Shown in pieces: positions 26,539 through 34,875 of a stretch of 52,520 nt of DNA. A program made the translations under genes and the position numbers. The DNA is from Actinomycetota bacterium (lineage in GTDB: Bacteria; Actinomycetota; Thermoleophilia; Gaiellales; Gaiellaceae). The notes below the pieces were generated by a model. The model ran no database searches, was not told the origin of the DNA, and saw only the letters and a list, made by a program, of their open reading frames with translations. The stretch lies in assembly GCA_005884575.1 (NCBI GenBank), contig VAWW01000034.1, forward strand, positions 1-52,520, given 5' to 3'. Position 1 is the stretch's first letter. Each line of letters starts with the position of its first letter.

Positions 26539-28917
26539 ATGACGAGCCTCCTGATCGCGTGGCTCGCCTTCCCGCTGATCCTCGCGGTGCTGTCGCTCGG
26601 GTGCGGATTGCTGCTCGACGCGATCGGCGGCGTTCCCGGCCCGCTCGTCCTCCCCGCCGGCTTCGCGTTGATCGTCGTCGCGCTCGAGTTCGCGACGACG
26701 TGGAGCGCGACCGCCTCGCTCGCAACGCCGCTCGTCGTAGCCCTCGCAGTCGCGGGCTTTGCGCTCTCGGCGCGACGGCGGCCCGGCCGCATCGATCCGT
26801 ATGCGCTCGCCGCCGCCGTGGCGGTTTTCGCGGCATACGCGGCGCCGGTCGTGCTCGCCGGAGAAGCGACGTTCGCGGGATACATCAAGCTCGACGACAC
26901 CGCGACCTGGCTCGGCCTGACCGATCGCCTGTTCGACCACGGCCACAGCCTCGCCGGCCTTCCGCCGTCGTCGTATTCCGCGGTCCTTCACGATGATCTG
27001 CCGCAGGGTTATCCGGTCGGCTCGTTTCTGCCGCTGGGCGTGGGCCATGCCCTCCTCGGCGAGGACGGAGCGTGGCTCTTCCAGCCCTACCTCGCGTTCC
27101 TGGGCGCCCTGCTCTCGCTGGCCCTCTACTCGCTCGCCTCGCCGCTGCTCCGGTCGCGAACTCTTCGCGCCGTGGCCGTATTCGTCGCGGCCCAACCCGC
27201 GCTCCTGTACGGCTACGCGCTGTGGGGCGGCGTGAAGGAGATGGCGGCCGCTGCGCTGCTCGCGACGGTCGCGGGTCTCCTCGCGCCGTTTCTGGGTAGC
27301 GAAGCCTCCATCCGGCCGGCCGTCCCGGTCGCCGTCGCGAGCGCGGCCGTGCTAGCCGCGCTCAGCTTCGGCGGCCTCGTGTGGCTCGCCCCGATCGTCC
27401 TCGCCGGTCTCGCGCTGATCGGCCTCGCGCACGGCCCGCGAGCGGCAGTACGGCGCGCGATCGTGTATGCGGGCTTCGTCGCCGTGCTCGCCGTGCCCAT
27501 CTTCGCCGGCGGCCTCACGTTCATCAGTCAGGTGTCGGGGCCGTCCGATCTCACGCGAAAGGGCGTCCTGGGAAACCTGATCCATCCGCTCAGCAAGCTC
27601 CAGCTCTTCGGGATCTGGCCGGTCGGCGACTTTCGCCTCTCGCCGGCGCGACTGGACGTCACGTATGTGCTCATCGCCGCCGTCCTCGTCGCCGCACTCT
27701 TCGGGGTCTATGTGGCGTGGCGGAAGCGTGCGGTGGAGCTGCTCGTATACGTGGCAGGGCTGGTACTCAGCTGCCTCGTCCTCCTTGCGCTCGCGTCGCC
27801 ATGGGTGAGCGCGAAGGCGTTGGCCACCGCGTCGCCTGCACCGCTGCTCCTCGGCATCTCGGGCGCTGCGGCCGCATTCGAGCTCGGGCGCCGCGTGGAA
27901 GCCGTGCTCTTCGCCGGCGCGATCGCGGGCGGCGTGCTCTGGTCGAGCGCGCTCGCATACCACGACGTGAGGCTCGCGCCGCGAGCGCAGCTCGCCGAGC
28001 TCGCGCAGATCGACGAGAGGTTCAAGGGAGAAGGTCCGACGCTCCTGAACGAGTACTCCCCGTACGGCGCACGGCACTTCTTGAGAGACATGGATGCCGA
28101 GAGCCCGTCGGAGCGTCGCGTCCGCCCCATCCCGTTGCGGAACGGCGAGCTCCTGCCCCCGGGCCGGTCCGCGGACCTCGACGACTTCCAGCTCGGCGCG
28201 ATACTCGTCTACCGGACCTTGGTCCTTCGCCGGGCGCCCGCCGCGAGCCGACCGCCGTCCGTCTACCGGCTCGTCTGGGCCGGGCGGTTCTACGACGTGT
28301 GGCAGCGAGCGGAGCCGGCCGCCGCGACGATCGTCGAGCATCTTCCACTCGGTGGCCGTTACGAGCCGGCGGCAGTGCCGAGCTGTCGCGAGTTGGAACG
28401 CGTAGCGACCCTCGCCGGACGCGGTGGCATGCTCGCGGTCGTGCCGCGCCCCCTCGTTACGAAGGTCGAGCTGTCCGCTGTCCCCTATCCGGCTCAGCTT
28501 CAGCGGGCCGGCGAGGACCGGCGGGTCGTCTATCTGCGCGCACGCACGAGCTTCGACGTCGAGGCACGAGTGCCGGGCTCGGGCCGCTACGGCGTCTGGC
28601 TCGGCGGCTCGTTCCCGGGTCGGTTGGGGCTCTCGGTCGACGGGCGCTTGCTCGCGACGCGTCGGCACGAGCTGAACTGGCCCGGCCAATATGCGCAGAT
28701 GGGCACGGTCGAGCTGAGCAAGGGGCTCCACCGATTGACGGTCGCCTACGGCGGACCGGACCTCCATCCCGGAAGCGGCGGGGAGCCGCCGTACGGAGCG
28801 GGGCCCATCGTGTTGAGCCGCGTGCCGAGCGATCTCGCCGTTACGTACGTGTCGCCCGCGCGGGCGCGCTCACTGTGCGGCCGGAGCCTCGACTGGATCG
28901 AGGCGGTTCGGAGCTGA
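26539..28917 (+). CDS. Large polytopic membrane protein, GT-C glycosyltransferase-like
   Basis: A 792-residue protein. The first 480 residues contain about 12-13 hydrophobic helices, and the last 300 residues form an extracytoplasmic soluble part. After the third helix the loop reads [17 protein letters not shown], with Asp119-Asp120 resembling the acidic metal-binding motif of the first loop in GT-C glycosyltransferases that use lipid-linked sugars. The C-terminal part ([27 protein letters not shown]) looks like a carbohydrate-binding jelly-roll. Transfer of sugars to a surface polymer or protein is the likely role, inferred only. It ends just before a bidirectional hairpin and convergent to the collagen-like gene. 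Confidence 0.7.
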   Translation: MTSLLIAWLAFPLILAVLSLGCGLLLDAIGGVPGPLVLPAGFALIVVALEFATTWSATASLATPLVVALAVAGFALSARRRPGRIDPYALAAAVAVFAAYAAPVVLAGEATFAGYIKLDDTATWLGLTDRLFDHGHSLAGLPPSSYSAVLHDDLPQGYPVGSFLPLGVGHALLGEDGAWLFQPYLAFLGALLSLALYSLASPLLRSRTLRAVAVFVAAQPALLYGYALWGGVKEMAAAALLATVAGLLAPFLGSEASIRPAVPVAVASAAVLAALSFGGLVWLAPIVLAGLALIGLAHGPRAAVRRAIVYAGFVAVLAVPIFAGGLTFISQVSGPSDLTRKGVLGNLIHPLSKLQLFGIWPVGDFRLSPARLDVTYVLIAAVLVAALFGVYVAWRKRAVELLVYVAGLVLSCLVLLALASPWVSAKALATASPAPLLLGISGAAAAFELGRRVEAVLFAGAIAGGVLWSSALAYHDVRLAPRAQLAELAQIDERFKGEGPTLLNEYSPYGARHFLRDMDAESPSERRVRPIPLRNGELLPPGRSADLDDFQLGAILVYRTLVLRRAPAASRPPSVYRLVWAGRFYDVWQRAEPAAATIVEHLPLGGRYEPAAVPSCRELERVATLAGRGGMLAVVPRPLVTKVELSAVPYPAQLQRAGEDRRVVYLRARTSFDVEARVPGSGRYGVWLGGSFPGRLGLSVDGRLLATRRHELNWPGQYAQMGTVELSKGLHRLTVAYGGPDLHPGSGGEPPYGAGPIVLSRVPSDLAVTYVSPARARSLCGRSLDWIEAVRS

Positions 28918-28920
28918 ACA

Positions 28921-28950
28921 GACGACGGGGGCCTTGCGGCCCCCGTCGTC
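28921..28950. terminator. Bidirectional hairpin between convergent genes
   Basis: A perfect 13-bp stem, gacgacgggggcc with ggcccccgtcgtc, around ttgc lies between the stop of the GT-C-like gene and the native stop of the collagen-like gene, and can terminate both. Confidence 0.8.
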
Positions 28951-28973
28951 GTTCTCGTCCTGTAGCGGCCCAG

Positions 28974-30747
28974 CTACGAGCCACAGATGGCGTACGCAGT
29001 CACCATGACGTTGCCACCACCGGTGACAGTCACGATTCCCGTCGCCGTCCAGCCGGTGGGGGTCCCGGTGCTCGGTGTCGGCTGCGAAACCGCGACCGCG
29101 CCCTTGGCACCGCTTCCCTGCGTGATCGTTGCGCCGCCGCCCAGCAGCTTCTGCCCAGCGGAGCACGATGCCGTGCTGGCCGGAGTCAGCGTGGCGACGG
29201 CCGGGTTTCCTCCAGTCGCCTGCGCTGTACCGGCCACGACCACTGTGTTCGCCACGGTCCCAGCCAGACCCTGCGGGCCTTGCGCGCCCGTCGCTCCGGT
29301 TGCGCCCGTAGCACCGGCCGGACCCTGCGGCCGGACCCTGCGGGCCTTGCGGGCCGGTGGCACCGGTATCACCCTTGGCACCCTGCGGACCAGCCGGACC
29401 CTGCGCACCAGCGGGGCCAGTCGCACCCTGCGCGCCTGTCGCACCGGTATCGCCCTTGGCGCCGGCCGGACCCTGCGGGCCGGTCGCACCCTGCGGACCC
29501 TGCGGGCCGATCGGACCCGTCTCACCGGTGTCACCCTTCGCACCCTGCGGGCCCGTATCACCGGTATCGCCCTTCGCACCCTGCGCGCCCTGCGGGCCCG
29601 TGCCACCGGTATCGCCCTTCGGACCCTGCGGACCGGTATCGCCCTTGTCACCCTGCACGCCCTGCGGGCCGGTCGCGCCCGTATCGCCCTTGTCACCCTG
29701 CGGACCGGCCGCGCCGGTGTCGCCCTTCGCACCCTGGTCGCCGGTGTCGCCCTTCGCACCCTGCGGACCCGTCGCACCCTGCGGCCCCTGCGGGCCGACC
29801 GGGCCGGTCTCGCCCTGCGGACCCTGCGCGCCCGTCGCACCGGTGTCGCCCTTCGCACCCTGCGCGCCGGTCGCACCGGTGTCGCCCTTCGCACCCTGTG
29901 CGCCGGTCGCACCCGTATCGCCCTTGGGACCCTGCGCGCCGGTTACACCGGTATCGCCCTTCGGGCCCTGCGCGCCCGTTGCACCCTGCAGACCCTGCGC
30001 GCCGGTTGCACCGGTATCGCCCTTCGGACCCTGCGCCCCGGTTGCACCGGTATCGCCCTTCGGACCCTGCGCCCCGGTTGCACCGGCGTCGCCCTTCGGG
30101 CCCTGCGCGCCCGTCGCACCCTGCAGACCCTGCGGGCCCTGCGCGCCGGTTGCCCCGGTATCGCCCTTCGGACCTTGCGCGCCGGTCGCGCCCTGCGGAC
30201 CCTGCGCACCGGTCGCACCGGTATCGCCCTTGGGCCCCTGCGCGCCCGTCGCACCAGTATCGCCCTTCGGACCCTGCGCCCCGGTTGCGCCCTGCGGACC
30301 CTGCGCGCCCGTCGCACCCTGCGCGCCGGTTGCACCCGTATCGCCCTTCGGACCCGCCGGCCCCTGCGAGCCAGTCGGACCAGCGGGACCAGCCGGGCCG
30401 GCAGGCCCAGCCGAGCCGGCCGGACCCTGCGAACCGGCAGGACCCTGCGGGCCAGGCGCACCCTGCGGGCCGGCCGGGCCCTGCGGGCCGGTCGGGCCGG
30501 TGTGGTTCCAAGTGATCGGATTCTCCGTCGCGCTGCACGCCTGCGACGACGAGTCGATGACGCGAAGACTGCCGCTCGTCTTCGAGTAGCACGCGGCGAT
30601 GACGCCGTTGCTATCGGGGATGGTCGCGTATGCGACGCCGGCGGCGAGCGCAAGAATCCCGGCGCATAAGAACAGCAAGCGCCTGGAGCGCCGACCGATG
30701 GACATGCTGAAAACGCCTCTCGAGACAGTGCCGCGCCTGCGTTTCAT
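28974..30747 (-). CDS. Secreted collagen-like protein, frame broken by a 13-bp duplication
   Basis: If one copy of the 13-bp repeat at 29317-29342 is removed, this is a protein of about 586 residues: N-terminal signal ([20 protein letters not shown]), a short head domain ([20 protein letters not shown]), a Gly-X-Y tract of about 380 residues built from modules such as [12 protein letters not shown], and a C-terminal globular domain ([14 protein letters not shown] to YAICGS) with two Cys. As written, the frame leaves Gly-X-Y after GPQGPQGPA and runs on to 28870, losing the C-terminal domain. Start ATG 30747 has agggggag seven bases upstream; an ATG at 30705 is an alternative. Such proteins form surface fibres. 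Possibly phase-variable, possibly a sequence slip. Confidence 0.8.
29317..29342. repeat. Exact 13-bp tandem duplication causing a +1 frameshift
   Basis: The unit gccggaccctgcg occurs twice back to back inside the collagen-like gene. Thirteen is 1 modulo 3, so two copies break and one copy restores the reading frame into the C-terminal domain. Confidence 0.9.
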
Positions 30748-30903
30748 GGCTCTCCCCCTGGACCGCTCGTCTCTGCTTATTGCGCGAGGCGGTCCTCGAT
30801 TACGGATCGCACTATTTTCAAAGCGTGAACGCTGACCGGCAATGGGCCGTTCGGCCTAGGCGGCGTCGATCTTTCTCAACGGGCCTCGCGGCCCGCCCAG
30901 CGC

Positions 30904-31100
30904 TCAAGGCGACTGGGCGAGCCCGATGACGTTGCCGTCGGCGTCCTTCACGACTGCGATCAGCTTGCCCCCACCGACATCGGTGGCCGCCTGCTGCACC
31001 TCGGCGCCGGCCTCGCGAAGCCGCTCGATCGTCTTCTCGATGTCGTCGACCTCCCAACATGCTGCGCTCGCGCAAGTCTCGTCCCAAGGAGCTCCTCGAT
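30904..31100 (-). pseudogene. 5'-truncated VOC/glyoxalase family protein
   Basis: The last 65 or so residues of a single-domain VOC protein: APWDETCASAACWEVDDIEKT, RLREAGAEVQQAATDVGGGK and AVVKDADGNVIGLAQSP before the stop at 30904-30906. The N-terminal half is absent: upstream of about 31100 the DNA reads on the other strand as part of an ECF sigma factor. A weak GC hairpin (30880-30895) follows the stop. As it stands it has no start codon in a sensible context and only one of the metal-binding strands. A remnant left by the same type of head-to-head join seen elsewhere in this window. Confidence 0.6.
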
Positions 31101-31104
31101 TCGG

Positions 31105-31267
31105 ACGTGCCTGCCGAGATCGACCGAGCGGGTGGCGTTCGTCCTGCACGACGGTTCCCGACGCCGATCTCGCGCGCCGGTGAGAAATCGTTGACGCCTT
31201 CCTCGCCGCCTCGCGCGGCGGTGACTTCGATGCGCTCCTCGCGCTGCTCGATACCGACTCGAGCTCG
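31105..31267 (+). pseudogene. Internal fragment of an ECF sigma factor (SnoaL-tailed type)
   Basis: Short plus-strand pieces read TERVAFVLHD (sigma region 4 start, usually L-x-x-x-ERVAFVLHD) and, one frame shift and a stop later, EIVDAFLAASRGGDFDALLALLD, the beginning of the SnoaL-like tail of SigJ/SigG-type factors. A segment of about 30 residues between them is missing. Both ends are cut: the left side by a VOC remnant on the other strand, the right side by the end of the UxaA-family gene at 31268. Only a relic. Confidence 0.5.
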
Positions 31268-32860
31268 CTACAGAGTGACGCCGACGATCCAGGGGTTGAA
31301 CTCCTCCTCGCCGACTCCGGCGAGCTCGCTCTTGGTCGGCTTCCCCGACGCGACGGCCAGGAGCTCCTCGAAGATCTCGCCGCCGACGTGCTCGACGGCC
31401 GCGCCTTCGAGGATCCGGCCGGCGTTCACGTCCATGTCGGGCGTCTGCGCCGCGTAGAGATCGGAGTTGGACGCGATCTTGATCGACGGCGCGGGCTTGA
31501 AGCCGAAGCAGGAACCCCGACCCGTCGTGAAGACGACGATGTTGCAGCCGCCGGCGACCTGGCCGGTGACCGAGACGGGGTCGTAGCCGGGCGTGTCCAT
31601 GTGCACGAACCCACGCTCGACGATCCGCTCCGCGTATTCGACCACGTCGTTCAGGGGCGTCGAGCCGGCCTTCGCGACCGCACCGAGCGACTTCTCGTAG
31701 ATCGTCGTCAACCCTCCGGCCTTGTTGCCGGGAGCGGGGTTGTTGTCGATCGAGGCGCCGAACATCGCCGTGTACCGCTCCCACCACCTGATGCGCTCGA
31801 GCAGCTTCTCGGCCACCTCCGGGCTGCGCGCGCGCCGCGTCAACAGGTGCTCGGCGCCGTAGACCTCGGTCGTCTCGCCGAGTACGACCGTGCCGCCCTG
31901 GCGGACGACCTCGTCCGCGGCGCGGCCGAGCGCCGGGTTCGCCGTGACGCCGGACCAGCCGTCCGAGCCGCCGCACTGGAGCGCGACGACGAGCTCGGAC
32001 GCCGGCACCGGCTTACGCACGGCCTCGTTCGCGAACGGCAGTAGCCGCCGAACGGCCTCGACGCCGTCGTCGACCGTGCGACGGAAGCCGCCGTCCTGCT
32101 GGATCGTCAGCACGAGCGGGCCGCCTCCGTCGAGCTCGATCATGTCGCCGGGCTGGTTGTCCTCGCAGCCCAGGGAGAGGACGACGTAGGCGGCGACGTT
32201 CGGATGGTCGACGGTCCCGCGAAGTGTCCGCTGGAGCTGAGCGAGATCCGGCGAGCCGTAGTGGGCGCCGCAGCCGCCCTTCGTCGGCAGCGCGATGACG
32301 TCGTCGACGTTCGGGTAGCGCGCGAGCTCCCCGCTCGCGCGGACCGCCTCCACGACCTGCCGGGTCGCCGAAGAGGAGCAGTTCACCGAAGCAAGCACGG
32401 CGACGTAGTTCCGCGTTCCCACGCGGCCGTCGGCGCGACGGAAGCCCAGGAAGGTCCGCCGCTCGGCCTCCGGGACGAGCTCGACGGGCGCGTAGTCGGA
32501 ACCGACCGCGTAGTCCAGCCGAAGCTCGCTCTCGCCGACTCCGAGGTTGTGGGCATGGACGTGCTCGCCGCACGCGATCTCGCGCGTGGCGAAGCCGATG
32601 ATCTGGCCGTACCGCCGCACCGGCTCCCCGGGCTCGACCGTGCGCAGAGCGATCTTGTGCCCTGCCGGCACAGCCTGCTGCACGCGGACGGGACCGCCCG
32701 CAGCGGTCAGCAGCACCGTCCCCGGCGCGAGCATCTCCTTCGCGATCGCCACGTCGTCGCGGTCGTCGAGGAGCACTGCGACGCGCCCGAGCTCGACCGG
32801 CTCCGCCGGCGCCGCGCTCAGCCTCACCCGCTGCGAGCTCACCTCAGGCGCACGGTACAC
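31268..32860 (-). CDS. UxaA-family hydrolase (altronate/galactarate dehydratase type)
   Basis: A 530-residue cytosolic enzyme with an N-terminal SAF domain (about residues 30-110: VAVLLDDRDDVAIAKEML, EPGEPVRRYGQIIGFA) fused to the main UxaA domain. The core has RVGTRNYVAVLASVNCSSSA, KGGCGAHYG, LSLGCEDNQ, LQCGGSDGWSGVTANPALG, AGGCNIVVFTTGRGSCFG and DMDVNAGRIL. Family members are metal-dependent dehydratases of altronate, galactarate or related sugar acids, giving 2-keto-3-deoxy sugar acids. Length and fused SAF fit the class. It is divergent from the GntR regulator and ABC importer, so the imported solute is probably its substrate or precursor. The exact sugar acid cannot be told. GTG start. 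Confidence 0.9.
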   Translation of the reverse strand: MYRAPEVSSQRVRLSAAPAEPVELGRVAVLLDDRDDVAIAKEMLAPGTVLLTAAGGPVRVQQAVPAGHKIALRTVEPGEPVRRYGQIIGFATREIACGEHVHAHNLGVGESELRLDYAVGSDYAPVELVPEAERRTFLGFRRADGRVGTRNYVAVLASVNCSSSATRQVVEAVRASGELARYPNVDDVIALPTKGGCGAHYGSPDLAQLQRTLRGTVDHPNVAAYVVLSLGCEDNQPGDMIELDGGGPLVLTIQQDGGFRRTVDDGVEAVRRLLPFANEAVRKPVPASELVVALQCGGSDGWSGVTANPALGRAADEVVRQGGTVVLGETTEVYGAEHLLTRRARSPEVAEKLLERIRWWERYTAMFGASIDNNPAPGNKAGGLTTIYEKSLGAVAKAGSTPLNDVVEYAERIVERGFVHMDTPGYDPVSVTGQVAGGCNIVVFTTGRGSCFGFKPAPSIKIASNSDLYAAQTPDMDVNAGRILEGAAVEHVGGEIFEELLAVASGKPTKSELAGVGEEEFNPWIVGVTL

Positions 32861-32889
32861 GGGCCGCGGTCGACAAAACGCGCCGCCTC

Positions 32890-32918
32890 TTGACAGGCCA
32901 TTCGTCGCCGCTTCAAGA
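32890..32918 (+). promoter_or_regulatory. Candidate sigma-70-type promoter for the GntR/ABC operon
   Basis: A perfect -35 box TTGACA (32890-32895), a 17-base spacer, and a weak -10 box TCAAGA (32913-32918). It points toward the GntR gene. The -10 match is poor, so this is a candidate only. Confidence 0.45.
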
Positions 32919-32930
32919 TCGCCCCAGCAT

Positions 32931-32942
32931 ACCGTCGACGGT
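32931..32942. promoter_or_regulatory. 12-bp palindrome ACCGTCGACGGT, candidate GntR operator
   Basis: A perfect inverted repeat just downstream of the candidate -10 box, where a bound repressor would block initiation. A partly related gcccgtcgaccgg follows at 32952-32964. Its position in the uxaA/GntR divergent spacer makes autoregulation by the GntR protein plausible. Confidence 0.45.
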
Positions 32943-32979
32943 CGCCCGTCGCCCGTCGACCGGAATGGGGAGGACGTCG

Positions 32980-33672
32980 TTGTCCGCTGACAGTCACATT
33001 CGGCCGCTCGACCAGTCCCGGCTCGGCGAGGAGGTGGCGCAGATGCTCCGCCGCGCGATCATCAGCGGCGAGCTGGACTCGGGGACGCACCTCGTGGAGA
33101 GCATGCTCTCCGACCGGTTCCAGGTCAGCCGCGCCCCGATCCGGGAAGCGCTGCGCGAGCTGGAGAGCGAGGGGCTCGTCGAGTCACGCCGCCGCGGGGT
33201 CTACGTGAAGTCGCTGGCGCCGCAGGACGTCTGGGAGCTCTACAGCCTCCGCACGATGCTCGAGGGTGCGGCGGTCGAGCTCGCCGTCAGCCGGTTCGAC
33301 GAGGACGACATCGGGGCGCTGCGCCGGCATCTGGAGGCGATGGCGGCTGCGGCTTCGACGGGCCGGCGGAGCGACTTCGCGGACGCGGATATGCGCTTCC
33401 ACACGGAACTCTTCGAGCGGGCGGGCAACCGCCGACTGTTGCGGGTCTGGCAGAGCTTCGCCGAGACCTATCGGGTCATCCTCGAGATCACCGATACCGG
33501 GAACCCGGATCTCGAATCAGTCGTCGCCGAGCACCAGCAAATCCTCGCCGCGATCGAGCGCCGCGACCCCGAAGAGGCGCGCCGCCTGGACGAGGAGAGC
33601 CTGCGGCACGGGCAATCGGAGTTCGAGCGGCGGTTCGGCGCGCAGGCCGGAGGGGGTGGTACGGCGAGCTAG
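32980..33672 (+). CDS. GntR-family transcriptional regulator, FCD (FadR) subfamily
   Basis: About 230 residues. The N-terminal winged HTH reads LGEEVAQMLRRAIISGELDSG, VSRAPIREALRELESEGLV and RRGVYVKSL. The C-terminal FCD helical domain carries the metal/ligand residues in ADMRFHTELFERAGN, AEHQQILAAIERRD and ESLRHG. These regulators usually repress sugar-acid catabolism until a ligand binds. Start: TTG 32980, six bases after ggggagg; the in-frame ATG at 32965 would have the Shine-Dalgarno inside the gene. It heads the plus-strand importer operon and is divergent from the UxaA gene, so both are likely its targets. Confidence 0.9.
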   Translation: MSADSHIRPLDQSRLGEEVAQMLRRAIISGELDSGTHLVESMLSDRFQVSRAPIREALRELESEGLVESRRRGVYVKSLAPQDVWELYSLRTMLEGAAVELAVSRFDEDDIGALRRHLEAMAAAASTGRRSDFADADMRFHTELFERAGNRRLLRVWQSFAETYRVILEITDTGNPDLESVVAEHQQILAAIERRDPEEARRLDEESLRHGQSEFERRFGAQAGGGGTAS

Positions 33673-33743
33673 CGAGACGACGCGCGCTCAAAGCGCAACG
33701 ACACGGTTCCGCAGGCGATCGACTCAGGAGGAGGTCTTAGGAG

Positions 33744-34865
33744 ATGACGCGAAAGAACAGGATCGCCCACACCGGCGCACTCACAGCGCTCCTCGTCGCG
33801 CTGGCCGTTGCCGGCACGGCGATCACGGGCGCTTCCGCAAACAGCAACAGGGTCGCTGCCCCCGTTGCGAAGAAATGGAAGATTGCGCTGTCCAACTCGT
33901 TCATCGGCAACAAGTGGCGCATCGAGATGGAGAACCTGTTCAAAGCGGCCTGCAAGATGCCGCCGTATTCGCAACAGGTCGACTGCTCGGTCTACAACTC
34001 GGGGAACGACGTCAGCAAGCAGACGCAGCAGATGTCGAACCTGATCTCCCAGCATGTCGACGCGATCGTGATCAACGCCGCGTCGCCGACGGGCTTGAAC
34101 GGGATCATCGGGCAGGCGTGCGCCCGCGGAATCCTCGTCGTCTCCTACGACAACGTGGTCACCGCACCCTGCGCTCTCAAGGTCAACACCGACCAGTTCA
34201 AGTTCGGCCAGCAGCTGGCGCAGGAGCTCGTCACCCGGCTGCACGGCAAAGGCAACGTGATCATGGTCACCGGCGTCGCCGGCACGTTCGTCGACGAGCA
34301 GCGGAACAAGGGCGCCGACTCGATCTGGAAGAAGAACCCGGGGATCAAGGTCGTCGCCCGCTACACGGGCATGTGGGACTCCTCGACCGCGCAGCGGAAC
34401 ACGGCGGCGCAGCTGCCGTCCCTGCAGACGGTGGACGGCATCTGGGCGCAGGGCGGCACCGACGGCGTCCTCAAGGCCTTCATCGACGCCAAGCGCACCC
34501 CGCTCCCGCCGACCGCCGGAGAGGCGGAGAACGGCTTCCGCAAGTTCATGCTGGCGAAGGGCTACCTCGGACAGCACGTCGTGGGCGTGTCGATCGGGCA
34601 GCCGCCGTTCCTCGTCCTGGCTTCGCTCGAGCTCGCGCGCCAGGTGCTCTCGAAGCAGCGTGAGAAGGGCGACATCGAGATCCCGTTCCCGGCGGTGACG
34701 GAGAAGACCGTGAAGACGGGCGTGACCGTCTTCCCGAATCTGGCCGACAGCTTCTTCACGGACTTCACGGACTCGGGTCCCAAGGCGACCGTGAAGATCT
34801 GCGTCCAGGCAGCCCTGAGCGGGAAGGCCTGCCCGGGCTCCTTGAAAGTGACCCTGCCGAAATAG
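33744..34865 (+). CDS. ABC importer sugar-binding protein (periplasmic-binding-protein-like family)
   Basis: A 373-residue exported solute-binding protein. The signal peptide ends ALAVAGTAITGASA, with no lipobox Cys. The mature part has the two-lobe sugar-binding fold: KKWKIALSNSFIGNKWRIEM, the D-A-I-V-I-N segment QHVDAIVINAASPTGLN, GILVVSYDNVVTAPCALKV, GNVIMVTGVAGTFVDEQR, and VDGIWAQGGTDGVLKAF. This matches the ribose/galactose-type cluster B binding proteins. A strong Shine-Dalgarno (caggaggaggt) precedes it. It is first among the importer genes and is followed by a hairpin that may stabilise its mRNA for higher expression. The ligand is probably a sugar or sugar acid, judging from the UxaA neighbour. 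Confidence 0.92.
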   Translation: MTRKNRIAHTGALTALLVALAVAGTAITGASANSNRVAAPVAKKWKIALSNSFIGNKWRIEMENLFKAACKMPPYSQQVDCSVYNSGNDVSKQTQQMSNLISQHVDAIVINAASPTGLNGIIGQACARGILVVSYDNVVTAPCALKVNTDQFKFGQQLAQELVTRLHGKGNVIMVTGVAGTFVDEQRNKGADSIWKKNPGIKVVARYTGMWDSSTAQRNTAAQLPSLQTVDGIWAQGGTDGVLKAFIDAKRTPLPPTAGEAENGFRKFMLAKGYLGQHVVGVSIGQPPFLVLASLELARQVLSKQREKGDIEIPFPAVTEKTVKTGVTVFPNLADSFFTDFTDSGPKATVKICVQAALSGKACPGSLKVTLPK

Positions 34866-34875
34866 GATCCCGCGC

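Noticed and set aside
29340-30500. Dense short repeats resembling a CRISPR array
   Set aside because: The spacing follows 9-base multiples and encodes Gly-X-Y. Repeat units vary and there are no unique spacers, so this is coding repetition.
28987-30669. Long plus-strand open frames over the collagen-like gene (up to about 560 codons, and a 1044-codon frame from 27381)
   Set aside because: They are mirror translations of a Gly-Pro repeat tract (Ala/Pro/Leu/Arg-only repeats) with no sensible start, signal or domain. The minus frame has a signal peptide, Shine-Dalgarno and globular ends.
32952-32964. Second operator half-site next to the GntR palindrome
   Set aside because: Similarity (gcccgtcgaccgg) comes from a local gtcgcccgtcgcccgtc repetition; symmetry is imperfect.
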